Shown here: one piece after another, positions 24,898 to 32,074 of the stretch
How positions within the stretch are numbered: the first letter of the stretch is position 1
How the letters are laid out: each line of letters starts with the position of its first letter
Assembly (NCBI GenBank): GCA_964540815.1
Contig: CAZIOH010000075.1
Location: 1 to 33,753, forward strand
Direction: 5' to 3'
DNA: 33,753 nucleotides
Source of the DNA: CAZIOH01 sp964540815
GTDB taxonomy: Bacteria > Myxococcota_A > Polyangia > Fen-1088
The notes under the pieces: generated by a model
Told to the model about the DNA's origin: nothing
Database searches by the model: none
Seen by the model: the letters and a program-made list of their open reading frames with translations, nothing else
Position numbers and translations under genes: made by a program

Positions 24898-26787
24898 GTG
24901 ACACCATCTCGTCGGATCCAGGGCTCGAGCCCCGAGGGGCTTCGGTGGTTCGGAGCGCGCTCCTCATTGACCGTGGCTCTGGTCGGCGTCGCGCTCGTCG
25001 CCGCGACACCCGCTGACGCGGCGCCGGCCAGGAGACCCAACATCCTGGTGATCGTGGCCGACGATCTCGGCTACTCGGATCTCGGCGCCTTCGGCAGCGA
25101 GATCCAGACGCCGAACATCGATCGCCTGGCGAATCAGGGACGGATCCTGCGCAACTTCTACGCGCAGCCCACCTGCTCGCCGACGCGCTCCGAGCTCTTC
25201 TCGGGCACCGACCACCACCTGGCGGGCGTGGGGAGCATGCTGGAGGAGCTGGCCCCCGAGCAGGTCGGCAAGCCGGGTTACGAAGGCGTGCTCGACAGTC
25301 GCGTCGCGCCTCTGTCGAGCTTGCTGCGCGACGCCGGCTACAACACCTATCTCGCGGGCAAGTGGCACCTCGGCGGCGCCCCCGATCATCTCCCGGGTGC
25401 GCGAGGATTCGATCGCTCGTTTGCGCTGTTGCCGGGCGGGGCGTCGCACTTCAAGCAGGACGTGCAGCGCCTGTTCGAGGAGGCCCCCGAGCCCCGCTAC
25501 ACGGAGAATGACCTGCCGGTCACGCTCCCCGATGACTTCTTCTCGAGCAAGACCTACACGGACAAGCTCATCGAGTACATCGACTCGGGGCTCTCCTCGG
25601 GCAAGCCCTTCTTCGCTTACGCGGCCTACACGGCACCGCACTGGCCCATCCAGGCACCCGATTCCAACCTGGCCAAGGTGCGTGGTCGCTACGATGTCGG
25701 CTACGACGTGATCGCGGAGCGGCGGTTCGCCCGTCAAAAGGTGCTGGGCCTCGCGGCTCGGGATGCCGAGCAGCCGCCCTTGCCCGCCGGAATTCCGGCC
25801 TGGAGCCGCCTCTCCCCGGAGGACAAGGTCCGCTCGGCCCGCACCTACGAGGCCTATGCGGCCGCGGTCGAGGCGCTCGACGACAACGTCGGCCGCCTGA
25901 TCCAGCACCTGCGCTCACGGGGCGAGCTCGACGACACCTTCATCGTCTTCCTGTCGGACAACGGTGCGGAGGGCAACGATCTGGGCAAGGAAGGCGTCAC
26001 GGCGCTCCCGGTCACCGGGCAGCAATACTACGATGGGTACTACGGCTGGCTCGGCCGAACCTTCGACAACAGCCTGGAGAACATCGGTCGCAAGAACTCC
26101 TACGTCTTCCTCAAGGAAGCCTGGGGGCAGACCAGCGCCTTGCCGAACCGGCTGTACAAGGGCACCACCACCGAGGGCGGCGTCCACACCCCGGCCTTCG
26201 TGCACTATCCGCGCTTCCTCGAGCCGGGCAAGTCCAGCGCGATCGTGACCGTGCGGGACATCCTGCCGACGCTGCTGGAGGTCGCGGGCACGAGGCATCC
26301 CGGGATCGTCTACCAGGGCCGGAACATCCTGCCCATCGAGGGGACGTCGATCTTGCCGTACCTGCGGGGAAGCGACAGCGCCGTCCACGGCCCGGGCACC
26401 CCGTTCGGGTTCGAGCTCTTCGGGCGCAGCGCCTTGCGCAAGGGCGACTGGAAGATCGTGCGCCTCTACCCTCCCGTCGGCGACGGGGAATGGCAGCTCT
26501 TCAACCTGGCCGAGGATCCCGCCGAGCTCGTCGACCTGGTGGCACGCCACGGGCTTCGAGATCGGTCGCGAGACCGGTCGCAGGAGGCCTGGCGGCGGGG
26601 TGACGGTGACCGCGACGACGCCCCGGGGTGGAGCGTTCGGACGGAGCCCGAGCCACGGGCTCTGGCGCGCGCCAAGCTCGGGGAGCTCATCCGGGACTGG
26701 CGGGCCTATGCGAGCCAGAACAACGTCATCGAGCTCGGCTACGACTTCGGGTACGGCTGGCTGGATGACAGCCTGATCAAACCGTAG
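24898..26787 (+). CDS. Secreted arylsulfatase (Cys-type formylglycine sulfatase)
   Basis: This 629-residue sulfatase hydrolyses sulfate esters outside the cytoplasm. A signal peptide ends near residue 41 (TPADA). The metal-binding start is VADDLGYSDLG (Asp55, Asp56) and the catalytic Cys93 lies in TCSPTRSE, the CxPxR motif converted to formylglycine by a maturase that is not in this window. YLAGKWHLG (active-site Lys and His) and the C-terminal GDWKIVRLYPP region are typical. Residues of about 545-582 are an Arg/Asp/Glu-rich insert not expected in this family. Start is GTG 24898. It runs 19 nt into the cytochrome gene, so the pair is probably co-transcribed; released sulfate could be taken up by the Sbp/SulP proteins downstream. 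Confidence 0.93.
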   Translation: MTPSRRIQGSSPEGLRWFGARSSLTVALVGVALVAATPADAAPARRPNILVIVADDLGYSDLGAFGSEIQTPNIDRLANQGRILRNFYAQPTCSPTRSELFSGTDHHLAGVGSMLEELAPEQVGKPGYEGVLDSRVAPLSSLLRDAGYNTYLAGKWHLGGAPDHLPGARGFDRSFALLPGGASHFKQDVQRLFEEAPEPRYTENDLPVTLPDDFFSSKTYTDKLIEYIDSGLSSGKPFFAYAAYTAPHWPIQAPDSNLAKVRGRYDVGYDVIAERRFARQKVLGLAARDAEQPPLPAGIPAWSRLSPEDKVRSARTYEAYAAAVEALDDNVGRLIQHLRSRGELDDTFIVFLSDNGAEGNDLGKEGVTALPVTGQQYYDGYYGWLGRTFDNSLENIGRKNSYVFLKEAWGQTSALPNRLYKGTTTEGGVHTPAFVHYPRFLEPGKSSAIVTVRDILPTLLEVAGTRHPGIVYQGRNILPIEGTSILPYLRGSDSAVHGPGTPFGFELFGRSALRKGDWKIVRLYPPVGDGEWQLFNLAEDPAELVDLVARHGLRDRSRDRSQEAWRRGDGDRDDAPGWSVRTEPEPRALARAKLGELIRDWRAYASQNNVIELGYDFGYGWLDDSLIKP

Positions 26788-26806
26788 TAAGGACGGGAGC
26801 CGCCGC

Positions 26807-29284
26807 GTGGTGGCCGCAGCGCCACCCGCGCCGCGAGCTGTCGAAATGTCGTCTCAGGCTCGATCACACGCCTCGACGTGCTGGCCCCTCGTCGTGAGCG
26901 GGTTGCTGCTCGCGTGGGCGGGCTGTCGTCGCGCCGGCTCGGTCCGCGGCGAGCCGCCTGCGGACGCGCGCATCTCGGGCGCTCGTCCCGCCGGCGGGGG
27001 CAGCCCGGTGGCGACCTTCGTCGGGGCCAAGGTCTGCGGGCAGTGTCACGCAAAGGAGGTCGAGCTCTGGCGGGCCTCGCCCCACGCGCTCGCGATGCAG
27101 CCGGCGACCGCGCGGTCGGTGCTCGGCAACTTCGACCACCAGTCCACCTTCCGGTACTTCGGGGTGAGCTCGCGGTTCCATCGGCGCGGGGACGACTTCT
27201 TCGTGCGCACCGACGGGGCCGACGGCCAGCTCGCGGATTTTCGGATCCGGTACACCTTCGGATTCTTTCCGCTGCAGCAGTACCTGATCGAGTTTCCGGA
27301 TGGGCGCTTGCAGGCGCTCGGCATCGCCTGGGACAGCCGCCCGCGCGAGCGCGGCGGCCAGCGCTGGTTCCACCTCTACCCGAAGGATCGCGTGCGGGCC
27401 GGCGAGACGATCCACTGGACGGGGATCGATCAGAACTGGAATCACATGTGCGCGGAGTGTCACTCGACCAACCTGCGCAAGAACTTCGATCTCGCCCACG
27501 ACCGCTTCGACACCACCTGGTCGGAGATCAACGTGGCCTGCGAGGCTTGCCACGGGCCGGGCTCGGCCCATCTCACCTGGGCCGGGACACCGGCCCCGCG
27601 CGCGCCCGACGACCTGCTCCCGATCCGGCTGTCGCACGCGGTGCGGACGTCGTGGCCGAAATTGTCGGTCTCGGTCTCGGCGTCGGCGCTTCCCGGGGCG
27701 CTGCCAGTGACCGTGACGGCTCCAGCCGACGCAGCACCGAGGGCGGCGCTGTCGGGCGACGCCGTCGGCGGGCGGCAGGAGACGGAGCTGTGCAGCCGCT
27801 GTCACGCGCGGCGCTCGCAGATCGCCGTGGCGTCCTCGTCCGCGGCTCCGTTTCTCGACAGCTACATCCCGGAGCTGCTCACCACCGACCGCTACTATCC
27901 CGACGGTCGGATGCAGGATGAGGTCTTCAACTACGGGTCGTTCCTGCAGAGCAAGATGTACCGGGCGGGCGTCAACTGCAACGACTGCCACGAGCCTCAC
28001 GGGCTCGCGCTGCGCGCGGAGGGCAACGCCGTCTGCACCCAGTGCCATCGGGCCACCACCTACGACTCCGAGAAGCACTTCTTTCACAAGGCAGGCTCGG
28101 CCGGCTCGCATTGCCCGGAGTGCCACATGCCCGCCAGCACCTACATGGTCGTGGATCGCCGTCACGATCACGGCTTTCGGATCCCCCGACCGGACTTGAC
28201 CATGCGCGACGGCATCCCGAACGCCTGCAACGACTGCCACCGTCGCGAGACGCCGGCCTGGGCGCTCGCCAAGCTCACGCAGATCTTCGGTCACGCGCCC
28301 GGTGGGTATCAGGACTATGCCTCGACCCTGCAGGCCGCCCGTGACGGGACGACCGGCGCGGCCAGCGGCCTCGTCGAGCTGGCCGCCCGTCCCACCGCGC
28401 CGGCCATCGCGCGCGCGACGGCGCTGTGGGAGCTCCGTCGCTACATGGGTCCGCAGGCCGTGCAGGCTCTGAAGGTCGCCCTGGCGGATCCGGAGCCCCT
28501 GGTGCGCCTCGGAGCCGCCGAGGCCCTGGCGGATGGCCCGCCGGCGCCGGGGCTGCGGCGGCTCCTGCTCGAGGTCGTGGGCGATCCCGTGCGCGCCGTG
28601 CGGATCACCGCGGGCAAGGGGCTGGCGCCCGTGCCCGGCGCGACCCTGAGCGATGCCGAGCGGGTGGCGCTGGCCCGGGCGACCGACGACTACGTGGCCG
28701 CCCAGCTGCTGAACGGCGATCGCCCGGAGGCGCACGTCAACCTCGGGGTGCTCTACGCCGAGTCGGGGAAGAGCGCGGCGGCCGAGCAGGCCTACCGCAC
28801 CGCCATCCGCCTGCGGCCGGCGTTTGCCGAGGCCCACGTCGATCTCGCGGACCTGTTGCGCGCCGAAGGCCGCGAGCGGGAGGCCGAGCAAGTCCTGCGA
28901 GATGCGCTGGAGCTGGCTCCCGCCCGGGCGGACGTCCACCATTCGCTTGGCCTGTTGCTGGTGCGCACGGGGCGGATCAAGGAGGCGCTGGCCGAGCTCG
29001 AGCGCGCGAGCGCCCTCGCTCCGGGAAACCCACACTTCGGATATGCCTACGCGCTCGCGCAGAAGAGCGCCGGGATGCCCGAGGCGGCGCTCGCAACCCT
29101 CGAGCGTCTTCACCGCGCCGCGCCTGGCGATGCGGAGGTGATCTTCGCGCTCGCCACCTTCCACCGCGATCTCGGCCACCGGGCCACCGCGCTCGCTTAC
29201 GCCGAGCAGCTCGGCGCGCTGCGCCCCGACGATCCGGCGGTTGCCCGACTCCGGAGCGACCTCGCTTCCCGACCCACGCCCTGA
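26807..29284 (+). CDS. Octahaem c-type cytochrome with HEAT-like and TPR domains, probable lipoprotein
   Basis: This 825-residue exported protein has eight CxxCH haem sites, starting at residues 77, 215, 245, 329, 391, 410, 436 and 474. A lipobox-like LLLAWAGC ends at Cys40. The haem part is followed by an alpha-helical HEAT-like segment (about 530-620) and at least four TPRs (about 640-815, e.g. AHVNLGVLYAESGKSAAAEQAYRTAI). A low-complexity Ser/Ala insert lies at about 286-312 between haems 3 and 4. GGGAG at 26795-26799 supports GTG 26807; ATG 26846 would also give a signal peptide. It belongs to the cytochrome c554-like plus TPR group. Reaction unknown: it could be a reductase or an electron conduit with TPR-mediated partners. 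Confidence 0.9.
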   Translation: MVAAAPPAPRAVEMSSQARSHASTCWPLVVSGLLLAWAGCRRAGSVRGEPPADARISGARPAGGGSPVATFVGAKVCGQCHAKEVELWRASPHALAMQPATARSVLGNFDHQSTFRYFGVSSRFHRRGDDFFVRTDGADGQLADFRIRYTFGFFPLQQYLIEFPDGRLQALGIAWDSRPRERGGQRWFHLYPKDRVRAGETIHWTGIDQNWNHMCAECHSTNLRKNFDLAHDRFDTTWSEINVACEACHGPGSAHLTWAGTPAPRAPDDLLPIRLSHAVRTSWPKLSVSVSASALPGALPVTVTAPADAAPRAALSGDAVGGRQETELCSRCHARRSQIAVASSSAAPFLDSYIPELLTTDRYYPDGRMQDEVFNYGSFLQSKMYRAGVNCNDCHEPHGLALRAEGNAVCTQCHRATTYDSEKHFFHKAGSAGSHCPECHMPASTYMVVDRRHDHGFRIPRPDLTMRDGIPNACNDCHRRETPAWALAKLTQIFGHAPGGYQDYASTLQAARDGTTGAASGLVELAARPTAPAIARATALWELRRYMGPQAVQALKVALADPEPLVRLGAAEALADGPPAPGLRRLLLEVVGDPVRAVRITAGKGLAPVPGATLSDAERVALARATDDYVAAQLLNGDRPEAHVNLGVLYAESGKSAAAEQAYRTAIRLRPAFAEAHVDLADLLRAEGREREAEQVLRDALELAPARADVHHSLGLLLVRTGRIKEALAELERASALAPGNPHFGYAYALAQKSAGMPEAALATLERLHRAAPGDAEVIFALATFHRDLGHRATALAYAEQLGALRPDDPAVARLRSDLASRPTP

Positions 29285-29312
29285 CCCCGGCCCCGACCCA
29301 CCGCCACCTCCG

Positions 29313-30599
29313 TCAGAGCGGGTAGCCGGCCCAGGTCCAGAGCAGCGCTTCGGTCATCAGGGAGGCGCCGTAGTTGTTGGCGTGCATGGCGCCCTCGCCG
29401 TAGACGTAGCGCCAGGCGTATCCCTTCGCCTGGAGGGCGTCCGCCAGCGCCTGGTTGCCGGCCGCAAAGCCGTTGTTGTCGTTGCTGCCCGAGAACATGT
29501 AGACCCGCAGCGGCTTCGGATCGGCGGCCATCACGAGGGCGGGGTAGGTGCCGGCTCCCGGTCCATCCTTGCAGATGTTCACGAAGCTGCCGTTCAGGGT
29601 CAGGATGCGACGAAACAGCTCCGGGTGCAGCCACCCGAGCGTGAAGGACGCCGGCCCGCCGGAGCTCTTGCCGAGGGCGCCCCGGCCGTTGGGATCGGTG
29701 GTGAGGTTGAGCTCGGGATGTCGGCGCATCACCTCGGGCAAGAGCTCGGTCGTCACGAAGTTGGAGTAGTCGGCATCCAGGCAGTCGTATTCGAGGCTCC
29801 GCTCCGGGCCGAAGTTGTCGGGGTTGTGCACGAACACCGCCGCCATCACCGGCAGGCGTTTCTGGGCGATGAGGTTCTCCATCACGATGTCCGTCTTGAA
29901 GGACATCAGCTGCTCGTCGCCGTCCTGGATGACCATGAACGGAACCGCCGTTCCCGCGACGTACTGGGCGGGAATGAAGATGTTCACGTTGCGACTGGTG
30001 TTGGGGAAGATCTTGCTCGTGCTGAAGACGAACTTGTCGAGCGTCGCCTGCGGTACGCCGGGTTGACGGGTCGCCTCCGGCGGGGCGAGGTAAGGCCCCG
30101 TGATGGTCTGCTTGCCGTCGGTGGCGGTGGTCACCACCACCGCGCCACCGCCGGCCGCGCCGCCGCTCCCGCCCAGGTTCCCGCCCGCGGCTGCGCCCGC
30201 GCTCCCGCCTGCGCTCGCGCCCCGACCGCCGAGGTTGGTCGTCGCGGCGCCGCCGGCGCCTCCGGAGGCGGACACCGAGCCGCCCCTTCCTCCGGCGGCG
30301 AGCGTCCCGCCGGTGGCCGCCCCGCCCGTGCCGGTCGCGCCACCGCTCGAGGCGCCCCCCGTGCCGTCGCTGGCAGCCCCGGAGCTCCCGCCGCTCTGCG
30401 CGGGTGGGGTGGTGGTGCCGCCGGAGCCGGTGGGAGCCGAGGGGCCGGCCCCGCCGCCGCTCCCACCGGAGCTTCCCTGTCCTGGGTTCGCGCCGGTCGA
30501 CGAGGAGCAGGCGCCCACCGCCAGCGTCAGCGACAGCGTCAGTGACAGGGGGAGGCACAGCGTCGGCGCCCAAGCCCGTTCTCGGTGGTCTCTTGCCAT
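29313..30599 (-). CDS. Esterase-family alpha/beta hydrolase lipoprotein with Gly/Ser-rich linker
   Basis: This 428-residue protein starts with a signal peptide and a good lipobox (LAVGAC, Cys31). Residues of about 35-153 are Gly, Ser, Ala and Thr-rich, a flexible spacer common in large-genome myxobacterial lipoproteins. The hydrolase domain (about 185-428) resembles esterase D and Fes: VNIFIPAQYVAG, a DGDEQ segment, nucleophile Ser312 in GKSSGG, candidate acid Asp374 in GSNDN, and His406 in GAMHANN. AAGGA lies 10 nt before the ATG. The frame is open upstream to 31100, but that part lacks protein character and crosses the divergent sulfate-binding gene. Candidate substrates are acyl esters or siderophore esters; none is fixed. 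Confidence 0.9.
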   Translation of the reverse strand: MARDHRERAWAPTLCLPLSLTLSLTLAVGACSSSTGANPGQGSSGGSGGGAGPSAPTGSGGTTTPPAQSGGSSGAASDGTGGASSGGATGTGGAATGGTLAAGGRGGSVSASGGAGGAATTNLGGRGASAGGSAGAAAGGNLGGSGGAAGGGAVVVTTATDGKQTITGPYLAPPEATRQPGVPQATLDKFVFSTSKIFPNTSRNVNIFIPAQYVAGTAVPFMVIQDGDEQLMSFKTDIVMENLIAQKRLPVMAAVFVHNPDNFGPERSLEYDCLDADYSNFVTTELLPEVMRRHPELNLTTDPNGRGALGKSSGGPASFTLGWLHPELFRRILTLNGSFVNICKDGPGAGTYPALVMAADPKPLRVYMFSGSNDNNGFAAGNQALADALQAKGYAWRYVYGEGAMHANNYGASLMTEALLWTWAGYPL

Positions 30600-30984
30600 G
30601 GTGGTCTCGTCCTTCCGTGAAGCCCGCGCCCCTCGGGCCGGGCCCTCGAGCCGGCTCTCGCCAGCTCGCGCCCGGTGCCGGCGGAGGCCTCGGGCCGTCC
30701 TTGGTCGGGTGGGCAGTGCCCGGACGGCTCGGTTGTGGCTCAGGCCACAGCGCATGGCGAGACCTGCCAGGCGCATCGCGGCAAGACGCGCCCCACGGGG
30801 AGGCGCGGGATGGCTCGGCGCGCGACGGGTCGGGCTGGCGGCGGCCGGTCGTCCTCGGTAACGGGATTGGTGGGGCGCCGATTCCTCGAGCAGCTCGCGC
30901 AATCCGGGCCCGCGCGGGACTTCGCGGTCACCGACACCGAACCGTTGCTTTGGCGTTGCCGAACCACCGAATTGTGGTAGACGA
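30600..30984. other. Divergent intergenic region with inverted repeats
   Basis: This 385-nt gap separates the esterase and sulfate-binding genes. I see no convincing gene. TGTGGC (30734-30739) and GCCACA (30744-30749) form a 6-bp dyad around TCAG. ACCAC (30963-30967) and GTGGT (30974-30978) form a second dyad around CGAATT, directly upstream of the sulfate-binding start and next to an AT-rich patch (TATTATAG from 30990). The second may be an operator, for example for a sulfur regulator; no -35/-10 pair has good spacing. Confidence 0.35.
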
Positions 30985-32028
30985 GTGTCTATTATAGTGA
31001 AAATCTCCGGTCGACAGATCGATGTCGCGGCGGTGGCCCTGGCGGGCATGGCCGTGCTGGCCATCGGGGCCAAGAACTTCGAGAGGAACGCGGACGTCAA
31101 GCTCCTGAACGTCTCGTACGATCCGACCCGGGAGCTCTACCAGAAGCTCAACCCGCGCTTCGCCGCCACCTTTGGCCGGGAGACCGGGCGGAAGATCCTC
31201 GTCACCCAGTCTCACGGGGGCTCGTCGCGCCAGGCGCGGACCGTCATCGCGGGCGATCAGCCGGCCGATGTCGTGACCCTGGGCCTGCGCTCCGACGTCG
31301 AGGCGCTCCACAAGCGCGGGCTGATCGCGGACGGCTGGTCGGCCCGCCTGCCCAATCACTCCCAGCCCTACTATTCCACCATCGTCTTCGTGGTCCGCCG
31401 CGGGAACCCCTTCGGGATCCGGGACTGGCCAGACCTCGTGCGCGGGTCGCTCGAGATCATCACGCCCGATCCGAAGACCTCGGGCAACGGCAAGCTCAGC
31501 GCGCTGGCGGCCTGGGGGGCCATCGTCACGAGGGGCGGCAGCGAGGCCGACGCCCGCGCCTACCTCGAGGCCCTCTACGAACACGCGCCGTTCCTCGAGA
31601 TCGGCGCACGCGCCGCCGGCATCGCCTTCGCGGTGGAGAAGCTGGGGGACGTCCACCTCGCCTGGGAGAACGAGGCGCTCCGGGAAGTGGCCGAATCCAA
31701 GGGCGAGCTCGAGCTCGTCTACCCCAAGGTGAGCATCCTGGCGGAGCCGACGGTGGCCTGGGTGGACGCGAACGTGGCCCGCCACGGCACCGAGAGCGCG
31801 GCCCGAGCCTACCTCGGGTTCCTCTTCACCGACGAGGCCCAGGAGATCATCGCCGAGAATGGCTATCGCCCCTTCAAGCCCGAGATCTTGAAGCGGCACC
31901 GGGAGCGCTTCCCCGAGCTCGACCTGTTCCCGGTCACGGCGGTGGCCCGGGACTGGGAGGACGCCCAGCAACGGTTCTTCGCCGAGAACGGCATCATCGA
32001 GACGGTGTATCGACCAAAGCCACGCTAG
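30985..32028 (+). CDS. sbp: Sulfate/thiosulfate-binding periplasmic protein
   Basis: This 347-residue protein matches the sulfate-binding family closely: LLNVSYDPTRELYQKLNP, TQSHGGSSRQARTVIAGDQPADVVTL, NHSQPYYSTIVFVVRRGNP, PDPKTSGNGKLSALAAWG, VHLAWENEAL (with the sulfate-contacting Trp) and SILAEPTVAWVD. It binds sulfate or thiosulfate in the periplasm. A hydrophobic N-terminal segment (DVAAVALAGMAVLAIG) is the signal peptide. Start is unclear: GTG 30985, GTG 30997 and ATG 31048 are in frame, and an AT-rich patch covers the first codons. No CysT, CysW or CysA lies next to it; a SulP permease follows after 46 nt. Confidence 0.92.
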   Translation: MSIIVKISGRQIDVAAVALAGMAVLAIGAKNFERNADVKLLNVSYDPTRELYQKLNPRFAATFGRETGRKILVTQSHGGSSRQARTVIAGDQPADVVTLGLRSDVEALHKRGLIADGWSARLPNHSQPYYSTIVFVVRRGNPFGIRDWPDLVRGSLEIITPDPKTSGNGKLSALAAWGAIVTRGGSEADARAYLEALYEHAPFLEIGARAAGIAFAVEKLGDVHLAWENEALREVAESKGELELVYPKVSILAEPTVAWVDANVARHGTESAARAYLGFLFTDEAQEIIAENGYRPFKPEILKRHRERFPELDLFPVTAVARDWEDAQQRFFAENGIIETVYRPKPR

Positions 32029-32074
32029 CCGGCCAACCTCCGCCAGGGTCGGCGTGGCAGCAGGACCGAGCCAA

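Noticed and set aside
27660..27780. Possible insertion within the octahaem cytochrome gene at the Ser/Ala tract
   Set aside because: The frame is intact on both sides, and there are no terminal repeats or target duplications; it looks like a simple-repeat expansion like the one at 21581-21660.
26864..29179. 771-codon reverse-strand open frame opposite the octahaem cytochrome
   Set aside because: The forward strand has eight CxxCH motifs and TPRs; the reverse frame shows no family features.
30600..31100. N-terminal extension of the esterase frame to 31100
   Set aside because: It crosses the start of the divergent sulfate-binding gene and lacks protein character; the ATG at 30599 has a ribosome site and a proper lipoprotein signal.
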